Shown: piece by piece, positions 16,630 to 24,883 of the stretch
Numbering within the stretch: the first letter of the stretch is position 1
Layout: every line of letters starts with the position of its first letter
DNA from: an uncultured Draconibacterium sp.
Lineage (GTDB): Bacteria; Bacteroidota; Bacteroidia; Bacteroidales; Prolixibacteraceae
Length of the DNA: 64,000 nt
Direction of reading: 5' to 3'
Assembly: GCF_963675585.1 (NCBI RefSeq)
Contig: NZ_OY776411.1
Span: 687,001 to 751,000, forward strand
The notes under the pieces: model-generated
Seen by the model: the letters and a program-made list of their open reading frames with translations, nothing else
Databases searched by the model: none
Told to the model about the DNA's origin: nothing
Translations under genes and position numbers: made by a program

Positions 16630-17670
16630 ATGTTACGAAAAATAATATTTATACTAATTGCCACTGGCTTTTGGGGAATTAACGCCCAGGCACAGGGATG
16701 TGCCGAACCGGCATCGGAAGATGGAGTAAATGTTTTTGGTTTTTTGCAAGCCCAATACGATTACGGATTCACCGAAGGAGATAATACTTCAACTTTCGGA
16801 TTTAACCGCTCGCGCATTGGAGTAATGGGAAACATTCCGTACGATTTCAGTTATTATGTATTACTCGAAACCAGCCCGTTTAAAAAGGATGGTCCTAAAG
16901 CGTATTTACTCGATGCATTTATTACCTATGGCCGTTACAGTTTTGCCAAAGTTAGTCTTGGTTCTTTTAAATCGCCATTCGGACAGGAGCTTAGCACTCC
17001 CTGCCATGCACTACATACCATTAACCGCTCTAAAGTGGTAAACGAATTAACCGCTCCCGATCGTGACATGGGTTTAATGTTACTTGGAGGTTCGGATACT
17101 ACTCTACTCAGATATGCGGTGGCCGTTATGAACGGAACCGGATTATTGGTAGAAGACATGGACAAATACAAAGATATTGTGGGTAGAGTACTTGTTCAGC
17201 CAACCGACTGGATGCATGTGGGTGGTAGTTTTCGTTTTGGGAAATCGGTTAACGAAGACCCAACAGTTGATGCCGACGAAAGAACCCGTTTAGGTGCCGA
17301 ATTTGAGATAGAAAGATATGGATTTTTGGTGCAGGGCGAATACATCTGGGCCGAAGACAAAGGTTCGTACCTTGTTGGTGGTGGTTGTGGTAGCGATCCT
17401 GAAGTTGTTCAGGGAAGTGTTCAACGCGAAGGTTTATCAATTATGGCGTTGTACAATACTCCATGGAATTTACAACCAGTAATAAAATACGAAAATTTCA
17501 ACAGCGATATTAGCCTGGGCAACAACAACATGGAACATGTTACCACAATTGGCTTCAACTATTTCTTTAATGAATGGACTCGCCTTCAGGTAAACTACGA
17601 ATACAAAGCCGAATGGTATGGTGAAATAGACAACGATATGCTGATGGTTCAGTTACAAGTAAGATTCTAA
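16630..17670 (+). CDS. Outer-membrane porin, phosphate-selective (OprO/P) type
   Basis: 346-residue beta-barrel with a signal peptide (ending AQAQG at about residue 22). Alternating amphipathic strands run to a C-terminal Phe (LQVRF), the usual outer-membrane insertion signal. Family landmarks are VNVFGFLQAQYDYG, FNRSRIGVMGNI and a GSFKSPFGQE loop, as in PF07396 porins. These porins favour anions. It lies between a tandem-rhodanese lipoprotein (61-base gap) and a two-domain sulfurtransferase (18-base gap), which suggests passage of an anionic sulfur compound such as thiosulfate (inference). Confidence 0.88.
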   Translation: MLRKIIFILIATGFWGINAQAQGCAEPASEDGVNVFGFLQAQYDYGFTEGDNTSTFGFNRSRIGVMGNIPYDFSYYVLLETSPFKKDGPKAYLLDAFITYGRYSFAKVSLGSFKSPFGQELSTPCHALHTINRSKVVNELTAPDRDMGLMLLGGSDTTLLRYAVAVMNGTGLLVEDMDKYKDIVGRVLVQPTDWMHVGGSFRFGKSVNEDPTVDADERTRLGAEFEIERYGFLVQGEYIWAEDKGSYLVGGGCGSDPEVVQGSVQREGLSIMALYNTPWNLQPVIKYENFNSDISLGNNNMEHVTTIGFNYFFNEWTRLQVNYEYKAEWYGEIDNDMLMVQLQVRF

Positions 17671-17688
17671 TTTTTAATTTAATTTGAT

Positions 17689-18543
17689 ATGAAACTAAAT
17701 AAATTTTTCCTTTTTGGCCTGGTGATGTTGCTAGCCTCGGCCCTTTCGGCTCAGGATTTAATTTCTGCCCTCGACCTTGCAAAAATTTCAAAAAACGATG
17801 ATGTAATTATTATATGTGCTACCTCCGAAGACGGTTACAAGGTTCACATTAGCGGAGCGGTAAATATTCCTCACACTTCGTTGTGTAACAACGAACCCAT
17901 TCGAACTGTAATTAAACCGGATTCGGAAATGGCGAAGATTCTTGGAGAGAATGGTGTTTCAACCGATAAAACCATTATTGTTTACGACGAAGGTTCGGGC
18001 AAATATGCAGGCCGCATGTATTGGATATTGAAATACTTAGGCGCACCCAATGTAAAAATGCTGGATGGAAATATAAAAGGATGGAAAGCCAAACGTAAAC
18101 CAATCACAGGTGCTCCTGCAAAAGTTACACCTACAACATTTACAGCAAAAGCCGATGCTGCGCAATTGGCAAAAATGGATGAAGTTAAAAAAGCCGTAGG
18201 TAACTCATCGTATGTGATTGTTGATGCACGTACTCCGGAAGAATACGCCGGCACTGCTGATTCGGAAACCTTAAAACGCAAAGGCCATGTACCCAGTGCT
18301 GTAAACGTAAATTACGAAACAGTAATGGACAGCAAAGGCGAGTTAAAAAGCAATGAAGAACTTACTTCGATGTTTGAGGCAAAGGGAATTACAAAAGATA
18401 AAACAGCAATTGTATACTGCGAAACCAGCGTTCGCGCAGGTGTTGTATACCTTTCTTTAAAAGGTCTTGGATATCCAAACGTAAAAGTTTACGATGGAGC
18501 GTATTTAGAATGGCAAACTACTGAGGCAAACAAAGTAGAATAA
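17689..18543 (+). CDS. Exported thiosulfate/3-mercaptopyruvate sulfurtransferase
   Basis: 284 residues with a signal peptide (about 1-21, ending LSAQD). Two rhodanese domains follow. The N-terminal one (about 25-135) has VYDEGSG where the active loop would be, so it is non-catalytic as usual in this family. The C-terminal one (about 160-280) has VDARTPEEYAG and the active loop YCETSVRAG with catalytic Cys. The loop is neither the typical CGSGVTA of mercaptopyruvate enzymes nor CRKGVTA of thiosulfate enzymes, so the donor is not clear. Third gene of the rhodanese-porin-sulfurtransferase operon. Confidence 0.92.
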   Translation: MKLNKFFLFGLVMLLASALSAQDLISALDLAKISKNDDVIIICATSEDGYKVHISGAVNIPHTSLCNNEPIRTVIKPDSEMAKILGENGVSTDKTIIVYDEGSGKYAGRMYWILKYLGAPNVKMLDGNIKGWKAKRKPITGAPAKVTPTTFTAKADAAQLAKMDEVKKAVGNSSYVIVDARTPEEYAGTADSETLKRKGHVPSAVNVNYETVMDSKGELKSNEELTSMFEAKGITKDKTAIVYCETSVRAGVVYLSLKGLGYPNVKVYDGAYLEWQTTEANKVE

Positions 18544-18559
18544 GCCTTTCTTATGTCCT

Positions 18560-18597
18560 GAGCGCCCTGGTATTCACCGGGCGCTCATTCTTTTTTT
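18560..18597 (+). terminator. Strong terminator of the rhodanese-porin operon
   Basis: GAGCGCCCTGGT pairs with ACCGGGCGCTC (one bulged T), followed after three bases by a run of seven T. It lies 16 bases past the sulfurtransferase stop. Confidence 0.88.
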
Positions 18598-18653
18598 AAA
18601 TAATTCTATTTCCATATCTCATTCAAAAAGCGATTAGAACTAGTTATTAAAAC

Positions 18654-18691
18654 AAAAAGAACCGCAACCTATACAGATTGCGGTTCTTTTT
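18654..18691 (-). terminator. Terminator of the collagen-like lipoprotein gene
   Basis: Perfect 14-base arms (AAAAAGAACCGCAA and TTGCGGTTCTTTTT) around a 10-base loop; T runs exist on both strands. It lies just past the minus-strand stop at 18710 and can also back up the plus-strand terminator. Confidence 0.85.
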
Positions 18692-18709
18692 ATTTCATAA
18701 TATACAAAT

Positions 18710-19246
18710 TTATTTCACCTCTAAAGCTGAGCTTAAATCTACTTTATCCAACGCCTGCATCTGAATTTCTGGAGAGTTAAGAATTGTATTTAAGTCAGAA
18801 ATATCAACACCATCTCTTTTTGCATAATCGGCAGGAAGTACTGCAATTCTGAAAACCTGGTTGTCAGTTTCTGCCGGAAGCAAACTGTTTTCAGGTACCG
18901 TAAACTCCATAAACACCTGAACATCTGCAACAGTATAATCAAAATTGTATTGAATTACACCTTCATCCAGAACCACTGTTTGCGGGCACAAACGCCAAAC
19001 ATCCATTCCATCGGCAAGTTCCCACAGAATATACACCAAAACAACATCGCTGTCGTAAACCGTTAGGTTATTCGGATAATCAGTAACCAATCTGTATCCG
19101 TTTCCTGAAGTAAAATCACCCTGAATTTCGAATACCGAACCAATAAAGCCATCGTCTCCGGGAGGGCCAACCGGACCAACAGGTCCTTCGCACGACACAA
19201 ATAACATCGTTACAGCAACAAATAAAATGCTCGCTAATTTTCTCAT
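18710..19246 (-). CDS. Lipoprotein with a short collagen-like Gly-X-Y stretch
   Basis: 178 residues when started at MRKLASILF; a longer start at 19324 would put 26 charged residues before the signal peptide and is rejected. The lipobox is FVSC, and the mature end reads CEGPVGPVGPPGDDGFIGS, a run of about six Gly-X-Y triplets. The remainder is a globular domain of unknown family with no catalytic motif that I recognise. It is a single-gene unit with its own terminator. Similar small lipoproteins with a collagen-like collar are common in Bacteroidota and have no known function. Confidence 0.75.
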   Translation of the reverse strand: MRKLASILFVAVTMLFVSCEGPVGPVGPPGDDGFIGSVFEIQGDFTSGNGYRLVTDYPNNLTVYDSDVVLVYILWELADGMDVWRLCPQTVVLDEGVIQYNFDYTVADVQVFMEFTVPENSLLPAETDNQVFRIAVLPADYAKRDGVDISDLNTILNSPEIQMQALDKVDLSSALEVK

Positions 19247-19387
19247 TTCAAAAATTGGATTTTCTGTTAAAGTATTTATCCTAAAATGTTTGAAAAATTT
19301 TTCTGTTTGTTTTGTTTCTTTCATGACTATAGATTTTTAAGTTTAACAATCTTGTTTTTGTTTTGTTAATCAAGTATGATGCCAAAA

Positions 19388-19416
19388 AAAACCTTCGGCA
19401 AATTGCCGAAGGTTTT
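19388..19416 (-). terminator. Terminator of the cytochrome / Gfo-Idh operon
   Basis: AAAACCTTCGGC and GCCGAAGGTTTT pair perfectly around a 5-base loop. It lies 38 bases past the minus-strand stop at 19454. Confidence 0.82.
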
Positions 19417-19453
19417 ATACTGAATCGATTGATTTTTTTTGCAAACAAAAAAG

Positions 19454-20815
19454 TTATTCCCTTTCCAAAGTTCCGGGAACCGGAACACTCGCTGTTTCCA
19501 TAAAACCGATGTCACCCATAATATAGGTATCTGGTCCAATTTTCATATCCGAGTTCATCATTTCCTCAAATGTAACTTCTTTTCCGGTATACGCCGAAAC
19601 ACGTCCCATAATGGCTACCATTACTGATGTTGCGGTTTCTTCGGCTTGGTTATATGGAATATTCTGACGAATACAAGTAATTAAATCTTTGTGCTCTTGT
19701 ACGTATGGACTTGTTTCGTGGTCGTCGAACGAGAACAATTCGTTTCCATCTAAATCCTTAATCGTAGATGTTCCTCCCTGCGATGTAAACGATTCTCCTT
19801 TTGTTCCTCTGAATACTTCATAAACACCGGTAGTACATCCATTAATTTGTCGGCACATACTGTGAATTTTCATGCCATCGTCGTAGGTGTAATCCACGCT
19901 AAAATTATCGTACTGATCACCGGTTACACGGCGTTGACGTGATCCAAAACCAAGGGCTTTTACCGGAGTTTTTCCAAGGAACCACTGTGCAACATCCAGG
20001 TTATGAACGTGTTGTTCTACAATGTGGTCGCCCGACAACCAACACCAGTTTACCCAGTCGCGAATCATCCATTCCATTTCGCTCCAGCTTGGATTACTAT
20101 CGCGGTGCCACAATTTTCCACCATTCCAGTATACATTTCCACCAGTAATTTTACCAATGGCATTTTTTTCAAGCTCTTTGTATATATTAATGTATTTGTG
20201 CTGGTGACGACGCTGCGTACCTGTTACCACTTTTAAACCTGCTGCATCGGCCATTTTTGCTGCTGCCAATACCTGGCGAACACCAACTGGATCAACGGCA
20301 ACCGGTTTTTCCATAAACACGTGTTTACGTGCTTTAACAGCAGCTTCGAATTGCTGTGGACGGAATTTTGGAGGAGTAGCTAAAATAACAATATCAACTC
20401 CCGAATCAAGTACTTTTTCATAAGCATCAAAACCCACAAAGACATTTTCGGCAGGAACTTCAACGTTATTTTGCTCTTTCAATTTTGCAACCAAATCGTC
20501 AACTCTATCCTGGAAAACATCGGCTAGAGCAGTAATTTCTACTGTGCCGCCGCCTGCTTCAAGACAATTAAATGCAGCACCCGAACCGCGGCCACCGCAA
20601 CCAATAACACCCACTTTTAATACTTTACCTTCGGGTACAGTATCCAATAATGGAGGGAATTGATACTCTCTGGGTTTCCAATCGTAAATAGCTGTTGAGC
20701 CTGAGCCACCACCCGAACTGCAAGATGATAAGGTTCCAACTCCCATTGCACCGGCTGCTCCAACTACTGCTGCTCCGGCTAAAAATTTTCTTCTTGAAAA
20801 ATTATTTTCACTCAT
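19454..20815 (-). CDS. Tat-exported Gfo/Idh/MocA-family oxidoreductase
   Basis: 453 residues. The N-terminus has a twin-arginine signal (SRRKFLAGAA) followed by a lipobox-like LSSC at about residue 32 and a Gly/Ser linker. The Rossmann fold (about 65-190) has GVIGCGGRGSG and the family EKPVAVD motif. The C-terminal alpha/beta domain carries the substrate site. Tat export implies folding with bound NAD(P) before export. Periplasmic members act on sugars or glycosides, some through 3-keto intermediates. It lies 38 bases downstream of the tetraheme cytochrome-SUMF1 gene and shares its terminator, so the two are probably one unit. Confidence 0.9.
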   Translation of the reverse strand: MSENNFSRRKFLAGAAVVGAAGAMGVGTLSSCSSGGGSGSTAIYDWKPREYQFPPLLDTVPEGKVLKVGVIGCGGRGSGAAFNCLEAGGGTVEITALADVFQDRVDDLVAKLKEQNNVEVPAENVFVGFDAYEKVLDSGVDIVILATPPKFRPQQFEAAVKARKHVFMEKPVAVDPVGVRQVLAAAKMADAAGLKVVTGTQRRHQHKYINIYKELEKNAIGKITGGNVYWNGGKLWHRDSNPSWSEMEWMIRDWVNWCWLSGDHIVEQHVHNLDVAQWFLGKTPVKALGFGSRQRRVTGDQYDNFSVDYTYDDGMKIHSMCRQINGCTTGVYEVFRGTKGESFTSQGGTSTIKDLDGNELFSFDDHETSPYVQEHKDLITCIRQNIPYNQAEETATSVMVAIMGRVSAYTGKEVTFEEMMNSDMKIGPDTYIMGDIGFMETASVPVPGTLERE

Positions 20816-20853
20816 GATTAAAAGTTTTAGTTGATTTTAGGATTCTAAATTTA

Positions 20854-22386
20854 TTAATTTTTCCCCGTATTTTCATCATATTCACAAACAACTCTGAAAC
20901 TTATGTAATTACAATCTGATAACCACCAAATACTTTTCGGCATTTGAGGATCTGTTTTCATCCAGGCTTTGCTTTCTGTAAAACTCCGGGCTGCACTTCT
21001 AACTTCGCCAATTTCGCTTTTAAACGAACCTCCACGAACAACGCGCTCGGTTCCCGATACCGGGCCTTTTGGATCATTTGCACCATCTTGTAATTTTTCA
21101 TATGCATTTTCTGCATACCAGTCTAAACAGTATTCGGCAGCATTTCCCATCATGTTTTTTAAACCGTATGGATTTGCCTCAACCGCCTCAGGTTCGCTGG
21201 TTTTTAAACCGCTGTTTTTATCGTAAATTATATACTTGCCTGCCTCATCGCTGCTTTTCCCAAACAGTTTTCCAAATAATCCTTTCTCACCAAAATCCTT
21301 CGGATTTCCTTCAAAAAAGAAAGGTGTTTCGGTACCTCCACGTGCAGCATATTCCCATTCTGCTTCGGTAGGTAAACGGTAGGTTTTTCCGGTCACCTGT
21401 GACAACCACTTGCAATATGTTTCGGCCGAATGATAGCTCATGGTAATTGCCGGACGATTCCCCAGCCCCCAGTTTTGATCCGGTTGACCATACGGAGGTG
21501 TTGGTCCGGAAATAGCATCTACATCTGCCTCAGTGCGAGCTCCTTCCGTATCGGTGGTGCGGCCTTCAGCTGCAGTAGCACTATAAAAAGCCAGGTAGTT
21601 ATCCCAGGACACTTCCACTTCTGCCATAAAAAACGGACTTACATTAACTGTCTTTTGCGGACCTTCATCGGGTTTACGTAACTGCTCCCCTTCGGGGCTG
21701 CCAATTTTAAAACTTCCTCCCGGAATGGCTTTCATGTTAAAAGCAACCGTTGTTCCGGGTATTGTTTCGGTATAATCTTCGTGAGCATTTACTTTTGCAG
21801 CTTCTTTGTACTTCTCGGCACTTTCATTTCCGGCATCTCCAAACTCAACATTTTTTGCATGTTTTGCATTCGGGTCGAAATGGCCAACATTTAAATGGCA
21901 GTTAATACAACGCAACTCTTCCTCGTTTTGCGAATAATACAAGTGCGCTTCCTGTCCTTCCTTATTTAAGGTGAGCGGGAAAAGATTTTGATGACAATTT
22001 ACACAAGATTCTTTATACACAAAATGTTGTGCCTGCTCCAAAGTTGATTTGGCTTCCCAATTAAAATCGGCACTGTCTTTAAATATAAATCCATACAAAT
22101 CTCTGGAAGATGCTTTAATTTTTTCTTTCAAGAAACCCTGCCCTTTCGGTGGTAAGTGGCATTCAACACATCCGATATGAATTCCGACTCTGGTTTCGTG
22201 ATGAACCGAGAGTTTCCACGAATCGGTAACATGAGGATGAACATGACACATTTCGCACGACTCGGGTGTTGATGTGGCTTCAATTGCCTTGTTCGAATAG
22301 ATGGTAACAAGTATCCCCAACGCAAATCCAATAAAAATTACAAAAAGGAGTTTTTTACGCAAGAAATTTCGAAAGCTTTTAAGCAT
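20854..22386 (-). CDS. Tetraheme NapC/NrfH-like cytochrome fused to a SUMF1/FGE-like domain
   Basis: 510 residues. One N-terminal membrane anchor (about 13-30) leads to four CXXCH heme motifs at 44-48, 73-77, 128-132 and 160-164, the size and layout of NrfH/NapC quinol dehydrogenases. A linker (about 170-210) leads to a formylglycine-generating-enzyme/sulfatase-modifying domain (about 212-500), with IPGGSFKIGSPEGE, YRLPTEAEWEYAARGG and RVVRGGSF. The two catalytic Cys of true FGE are absent: the region after RGGSF reads SEIGEVRSAARS. So it is unlikely to make formylglycine. Role inferred: membrane electron transfer from menaquinol to an attached periplasmic partner. First gene of an operon with the Tat-exported oxidoreductase. 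The 278-base spacer upstream shows no full promoter. Confidence 0.88.
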   Translation of the reverse strand: MLKSFRNFLRKKLLFVIFIGFALGILVTIYSNKAIEATSTPESCEMCHVHPHVTDSWKLSVHHETRVGIHIGCVECHLPPKGQGFLKEKIKASSRDLYGFIFKDSADFNWEAKSTLEQAQHFVYKESCVNCHQNLFPLTLNKEGQEAHLYYSQNEEELRCINCHLNVGHFDPNAKHAKNVEFGDAGNESAEKYKEAAKVNAHEDYTETIPGTTVAFNMKAIPGGSFKIGSPEGEQLRKPDEGPQKTVNVSPFFMAEVEVSWDNYLAFYSATAAEGRTTDTEGARTEADVDAISGPTPPYGQPDQNWGLGNRPAITMSYHSAETYCKWLSQVTGKTYRLPTEAEWEYAARGGTETPFFFEGNPKDFGEKGLFGKLFGKSSDEAGKYIIYDKNSGLKTSEPEAVEANPYGLKNMMGNAAEYCLDWYAENAYEKLQDGANDPKGPVSGTERVVRGGSFKSEIGEVRSAARSFTESKAWMKTDPQMPKSIWWLSDCNYISFRVVCEYDENTGKN

Positions 22387-22664
22387 AGTAATAGTTGTTT
22401 TTAGGTATATTGATCTATAATTGCCCGTAAAAATAATATTTTATTGAACCAATTTTCTATGCTCCAATAATTTAAACTGAGTATAGAAAGGGCCGGACAA
22501 CAATAACCAACTATCAATTTTATACATTTTCACTGGCTTTGTATTATAGACGCAGAAGAAAACATTAGTACCTAATTATTCAGCAAAAACAAACAAAATA
22601 TTCTTTGGCAACAATAAAGAATAAAACACACAAACAAGAAAAAATTAATTTGTAACTTGACAGT

Positions 22665-23366
22665 ATGAATAGGATTTCGCAAGGTATTTCTGATGTTTTG
22701 GAACTGGTTTTTCCATCGCTCTGTACAACTTGTGGCGAACGATTAAACTCCCAGGAAAAATATATTTGTTTCGACTGCTGGCACGATTTACCAGTAACAA
22801 ATTTCCATCTGAATACAGAAAACAAAGTGGCTCAACTTTTTTGGGGTCGCGTGCAAATTGAAAATGCCACAGCATTTTTTTCGTATAAAAAAGGAAGCCG
22901 GTACCAGCATCTCATCCATTTTATAAAATACAAAGGATTGAAAGAGCTGGGATTTGAAACCGGTAGAAAATTTGGATTTGCCTTGGCTGATTCGGAGCGA
23001 TTTAATTCAGTCGACATTATTGTGCCGGTTCCTTTACATCCTAAAAAAGAACAAAAAAGAGGATACAACCAAAGCCGCTGGATTGCTGCCGGAATTGCGG
23101 ATGTTTTGCAAAAACCCGTGATTGATAAAAACCTGTACCGAAAATCATTTACATCAACTCAAACCCAAAAAAACAGGTTTGAACGCTGGCAAAATGTAGA
23201 TGGTATTTTTGAAGTTTATGATGCACAAGTGTTTTTAGGAAAACACATATTATTGGTTGATGACGTTGTAACTACCGGATCCACACTCGAAGCTTGTTCA
23301 TTCCCGCTTTTAAAACTTACTGATACCAAAGTAAGTATAGCCACGCTTGCATTTGCAGATATTTAA
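22665..23366 (+). CDS. ComF-family phosphoribosyltransferase-like protein
   Basis: 233 residues. The N-terminus has a four-cysteine zinc finger (CTTCGERL...CFDCW, about 18-40), followed by a type I phosphoribosyltransferase fold with the PRPP loop ILLVDDVVTTGSTL (about 198-211) and a KRGYNQ block. ComF proteins are linked to DNA uptake and amidophosphoribosyl-type chemistry, but the exact reaction is unproven. Full family length. Divergent from the cytochrome operon. Confidence 0.92.
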   Translation: MNRISQGISDVLELVFPSLCTTCGERLNSQEKYICFDCWHDLPVTNFHLNTENKVAQLFWGRVQIENATAFFSYKKGSRYQHLIHFIKYKGLKELGFETGRKFGFALADSERFNSVDIIVPVPLHPKKEQKRGYNQSRWIAAGIADVLQKPVIDKNLYRKSFTSTQTQKNRFERWQNVDGIFEVYDAQVFLGKHILLVDDVVTTGSTLEACSFPLLKLTDTKVSIATLAFADI

Positions 23367-23461
23367 TCCAAAGTAATTTTTATTCAATTTTTACTATTAC
23401 GAAAGAAATATATTGATAAATTGCGGCACAAAATTTGAAACACCAAACAGAAAAAACTACC

Positions 23462-24295
23462 ATGAAAACTTTAACTACCATTTTTTTCTTATTTATTTCT
23501 GTCTCTCTTTTCGCACAAGACAGAATTATAAAAAAAAGCTCCGAAACCATTAACTGTAAAGTTACTGAGCTTGGTTCGGCCGAAGTAAAGTATTACTACA
23601 CCGAAAATCCTAAACTTATTTTTGGGATCGACAACGCTCTGGTTGACCGTGTTGAATTTGCAACCGGTGAAGTGGTAAAAATAGAAAACGACACTTATGA
23701 CAATCCTGAATACTACGTTAATCAATCGAAACATGCATTAAAAGTCAATTTTCTTTCACCTCTATTTGGTACTACCGAACTGGCGTACGAGCAAAGTATA
23801 AAACCCGGCCGATCGTGGGAAACTGCACTGGGAATTGTGGGTTTAGGAAACGATGTGCAAGACATCGATCCAAGAGGAGTTTATGGAAAATTTGCCTATA
23901 AATTTACGCGCAAACCCGACTTTTATATGCACCGCATGCATTACTCGCACTTGCTAAAAGGAACTTACTTTGCCCCGGAAATTGCTTTACGATATATGTC
24001 GTACGACAGATATTCTTATTATTATGATTACGATCCATACGGCTATTCTTACAGTGGCTATTCCAATAACTATTCCAATAGCAGAGAGAAACAAGTAACA
24101 CTAGCCTTAATGCTAAAATTTGGAAAACAGTGGGTATTCGACGATGCGTTTTTGGTTGATATTTATTGCGGAGTTGGCTATGGGTTTGGAGCCGATGATA
24201 GCGATGGCCTACCCTACGGTTTTATTGTAGCTCCCGATGATTTTCCGATTGCATTAAGCAGTGGATTACGAATTGGCTGGGTTTTTGGAAAATAG
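23462..24295 (+). CDS. Exported protein of unknown function, possible outer-membrane barrel
   Basis: 277 residues when started at MKTLTTIFF; a longer start nine codons upstream adds residues before the signal peptide. The signal ends about LFAQD (residue 18). The first part (20-75) looks like a small beta domain with DRIIKKSSETINCKVTELG. The rest has alternating strands and a Tyr/Ser-rich loop near 185-210 (YDRYSYYYDYDPYGYSYSG), as seen in small outer-membrane barrels. It ends in an aromatic-containing strand. Not assigned to a named family. Confidence 0.75.
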   Translation: MKTLTTIFFLFISVSLFAQDRIIKKSSETINCKVTELGSAEVKYYYTENPKLIFGIDNALVDRVEFATGEVVKIENDTYDNPEYYVNQSKHALKVNFLSPLFGTTELAYEQSIKPGRSWETALGIVGLGNDVQDIDPRGVYGKFAYKFTRKPDFYMHRMHYSHLLKGTYFAPEIALRYMSYDRYSYYYDYDPYGYSYSGYSNNYSNSREKQVTLALMLKFGKQWVFDDAFLVDIYCGVGYGFGADDSDGLPYGFIVAPDDFPIALSSGLRIGWVFGK

Positions 24296-24342
24296 ATTCA
24301 ACAACTTTTCCATTTGTTTGTTTCAGAAACAAAAACAGTAGA

Positions 24343-24768
24343 ATGGAATTTGAAATCAGTAAATATTTTCCGGGAGTTCGCCCCGGAGTAACCCTTCCTT
24401 CAAAACAGGTTTTTGAGCTGTTACAAGAAGAAGGAATGCGACAAATGGTGAGTGATCATTACGATTTGCTGGCTGCAAGTTCTATAAAAGATTTGTTTCC
24501 AAAAAATCCAATTGCTTTGGAAAAAGCAAAAGAACATTCGGCTGATTTTTTTATTCAGATTTGCGGAGGGCCTGAATATTTTAATAAAAACCGCGGCAAG
24601 CCACAATTAAACCGCAGACATCAACCCTTTAAAATTACTGCTGAAGGACGAATTGAATGGTTAAACTGTTATAAAACAGTGTTAACTAAACTTGATTTAC
24701 CGGATGATGTCAAGCGCTCTTTTTGGAACTACCTTGATGTTTTTTCAAAATGGATGGTAAATTCTTAA
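24343..24768 (+). CDS. Truncated hemoglobin (bacterial globin)
   Basis: 141 residues with the group II truncated-globin signature GGPEYFNKNRGKP..NRRHQPFKI; the proximal heme ligand would be His93 in RRHQPF. Such globins bind O2 or NO and protect against nitrosative stress or scavenge oxygen. It stands between genes of unknown function within the wider sulfur/redox region, next to two Fnr-type regulators about 10 kb away. Near-leaderless spacing after the previous gene (47 bases) is compatible with cotranscription. Confidence 0.88.
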   Translation: MEFEISKYFPGVRPGVTLPSKQVFELLQEEGMRQMVSDHYDLLAASSIKDLFPKNPIALEKAKEHSADFFIQICGGPEYFNKNRGKPQLNRRHQPFKITAEGRIEWLNCYKTVLTKLDLPDDVKRSFWNYLDVFSKWMVNS

Positions 24769-24883
24769 TCTTGAATTTATTAGCAACTTAAAAGTCTTCA
24801 AAAAAAATGTGCTGAAAATAAACATAATTGAGTTTTTAATGTTTAAGACCTTAAAAAGAATTATTTATCTTAATCTATTTAAA

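Noticed and set aside
22408-22425. FNR-like half site TTGATCTATAATTG upstream of the cytochrome operon
   Set aside because: Only one half matches TTGAT-N4-ATCAA; not enough for a site.
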